Part shown: positions 63,527-64,000 of the stretch, in pieces
Numbering within the stretch: the stretch's first letter is position 1
Layout: each line of letters begins with the position of its first letter
Origin: Epiperipatus broadwayi
Lineage: Eukaryota > Onychophora > Udeonychophora > Euonychophora > Peripatidae
Direction of reading: 5' to 3'
Length of the DNA: 64,000 nucleotides
Assembly: GCA_028023455.1 (NCBI GenBank)
Contig: JAQFVV010012972.1
Coordinates: forward strand, 188,001-252,000
The notes under the pieces: model-generated
The model's input: only the letters and a program-made list of their open reading frames with translations
Told to the model about the DNA's origin: nothing
The model's database searches: none
Translations under genes and position numbers: made by a program

Positions 63527-63946
63527 GTAAGTAAGATTCTCCTACTAGATGTACTATTATTAGTCACATAATTTACTAAATACTATTTTAAGGCTAGCAT
63601 CTCTTTTCAAATGTGGCTAGTTGGTCTGTTTCTAAAATGTATCAGAAGCAAGGAAGTCTTACAAGACAAATGTTATTATTCTATGAGTAATTTCAAAATG
63701 TAATCCTAAGTTTATTTTTAATCAAGTCTAAACTGCATTGTTAGAGTATTTCCCTTTTGCAATAGGAATTAAGATATTGCTAGATGCAACACAAAATGGT
63801 CAGTATATCCTAATCTCCTTATTTACCATATTACTAAACTCAGTCATGACCTTTTCAAATAGTTTTTGCTTCAGTTAACACGCAGTCCACATATAATGCA
63901 CTGATAATTTAATGTAATGCCACATATATTTTGCAGTATGGTTAAT

Positions 63947-64000
63947 GTAAATTGTAATTATTAAAAGAATGGTCACCAATTGGTTAGATTTATGGATTTT
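63947..64000. other. right flank outside the outer arm
   Basis: Too short to classify. It does not mirror the sequence left of 8021 and shows no target duplication with it. Confidence 0.6.

Larger units (their letters stand above)
57300..63946 (+). repeat. outer inverted repeat, right arm (interrupted by RTE LINE)
   Basis: Mirror of 8021-18150. Removing the LINE at 60434-61651 leaves about 5.4 kb. It ends at GCAGTATGGTTAAT (63946); the remaining 54 bases of the window do not match the left flank. Confidence 0.9.

Noticed and set aside
8021-63946. A single giant DNA transposon with long terminal inverted repeats
   Set aside because: There is no target duplication outside the arm ends and no transposase or integrase in the interior. 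The arms hold ordinary repeats and exon-like segments.

Overview
The window is AT-rich, repeat-dense animal nuclear DNA. It holds a Penelope-like element (PLE), an APE-type LINE, an RTE-type LINE, a degraded Ty3/gypsy element, piggyBac-type MITEs, several minisatellites and a 500-base assembly gap. This mix fits an invertebrate such as a mollusc or arthropod. I see nothing that fixes the species. No intact, clearly functional protein gene is visible. The coding sequence is almost all retroelement, and every element carries at least one break.

Layout. 1-2690: the 3' part of a PLE (RT plus GIY-YIG) with a tRNA-like segment, a hammerhead-ribozyme-like motif and a short tandem repeat. 2782-5390: a recently copied block of local repeats. 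5391-8020: DNA with two copies of a ~245 bp repeat. 8021-18150: left arm of an outer inverted repeat, split by a 4.6 kb LINE (13250-17849). 18155-22575: a block in direct orientation relative to ~50.7-55 kb. 22575-28073: left arm of an inner inverted repeat. 28074-44160: the central spacer, with minisatellites, a miRNA-like hairpin and a Ty3/gypsy relic (about 32515-41263). 44160-46291: tandem ~0.8 kb units. 46292-47140: MITE. 47145-47644: N gap. 47645-53131: right arm of the inner repeat. 53132-57300: a second MITE and three more ~0.8-0.95 kb units. 57300-63946: right arm of the outer repeat, split by an RTE LINE (60434-61651).

The main feature is this nested quasi-palindrome of about 56 kb. 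Once the one-sided LINE insertions are removed, the outer arms are each about 5.4-5.5 kb. The inner arms are about 5.5 kb. The outer arms are visibly more diverged than the inner arms, so the two pairs were probably made or homogenised at different times. Each arm acts as the unoccupied reference for insertions in its partner, which gives exact boundaries and target-site duplications for several elements.

The outer arms also carry short exon-like segments with matching splice signals in both copies. These are the best hint that a real host gene fragment was duplicated. All similarity statements here come from reading the sequence by eye; no alignment or database search was run.
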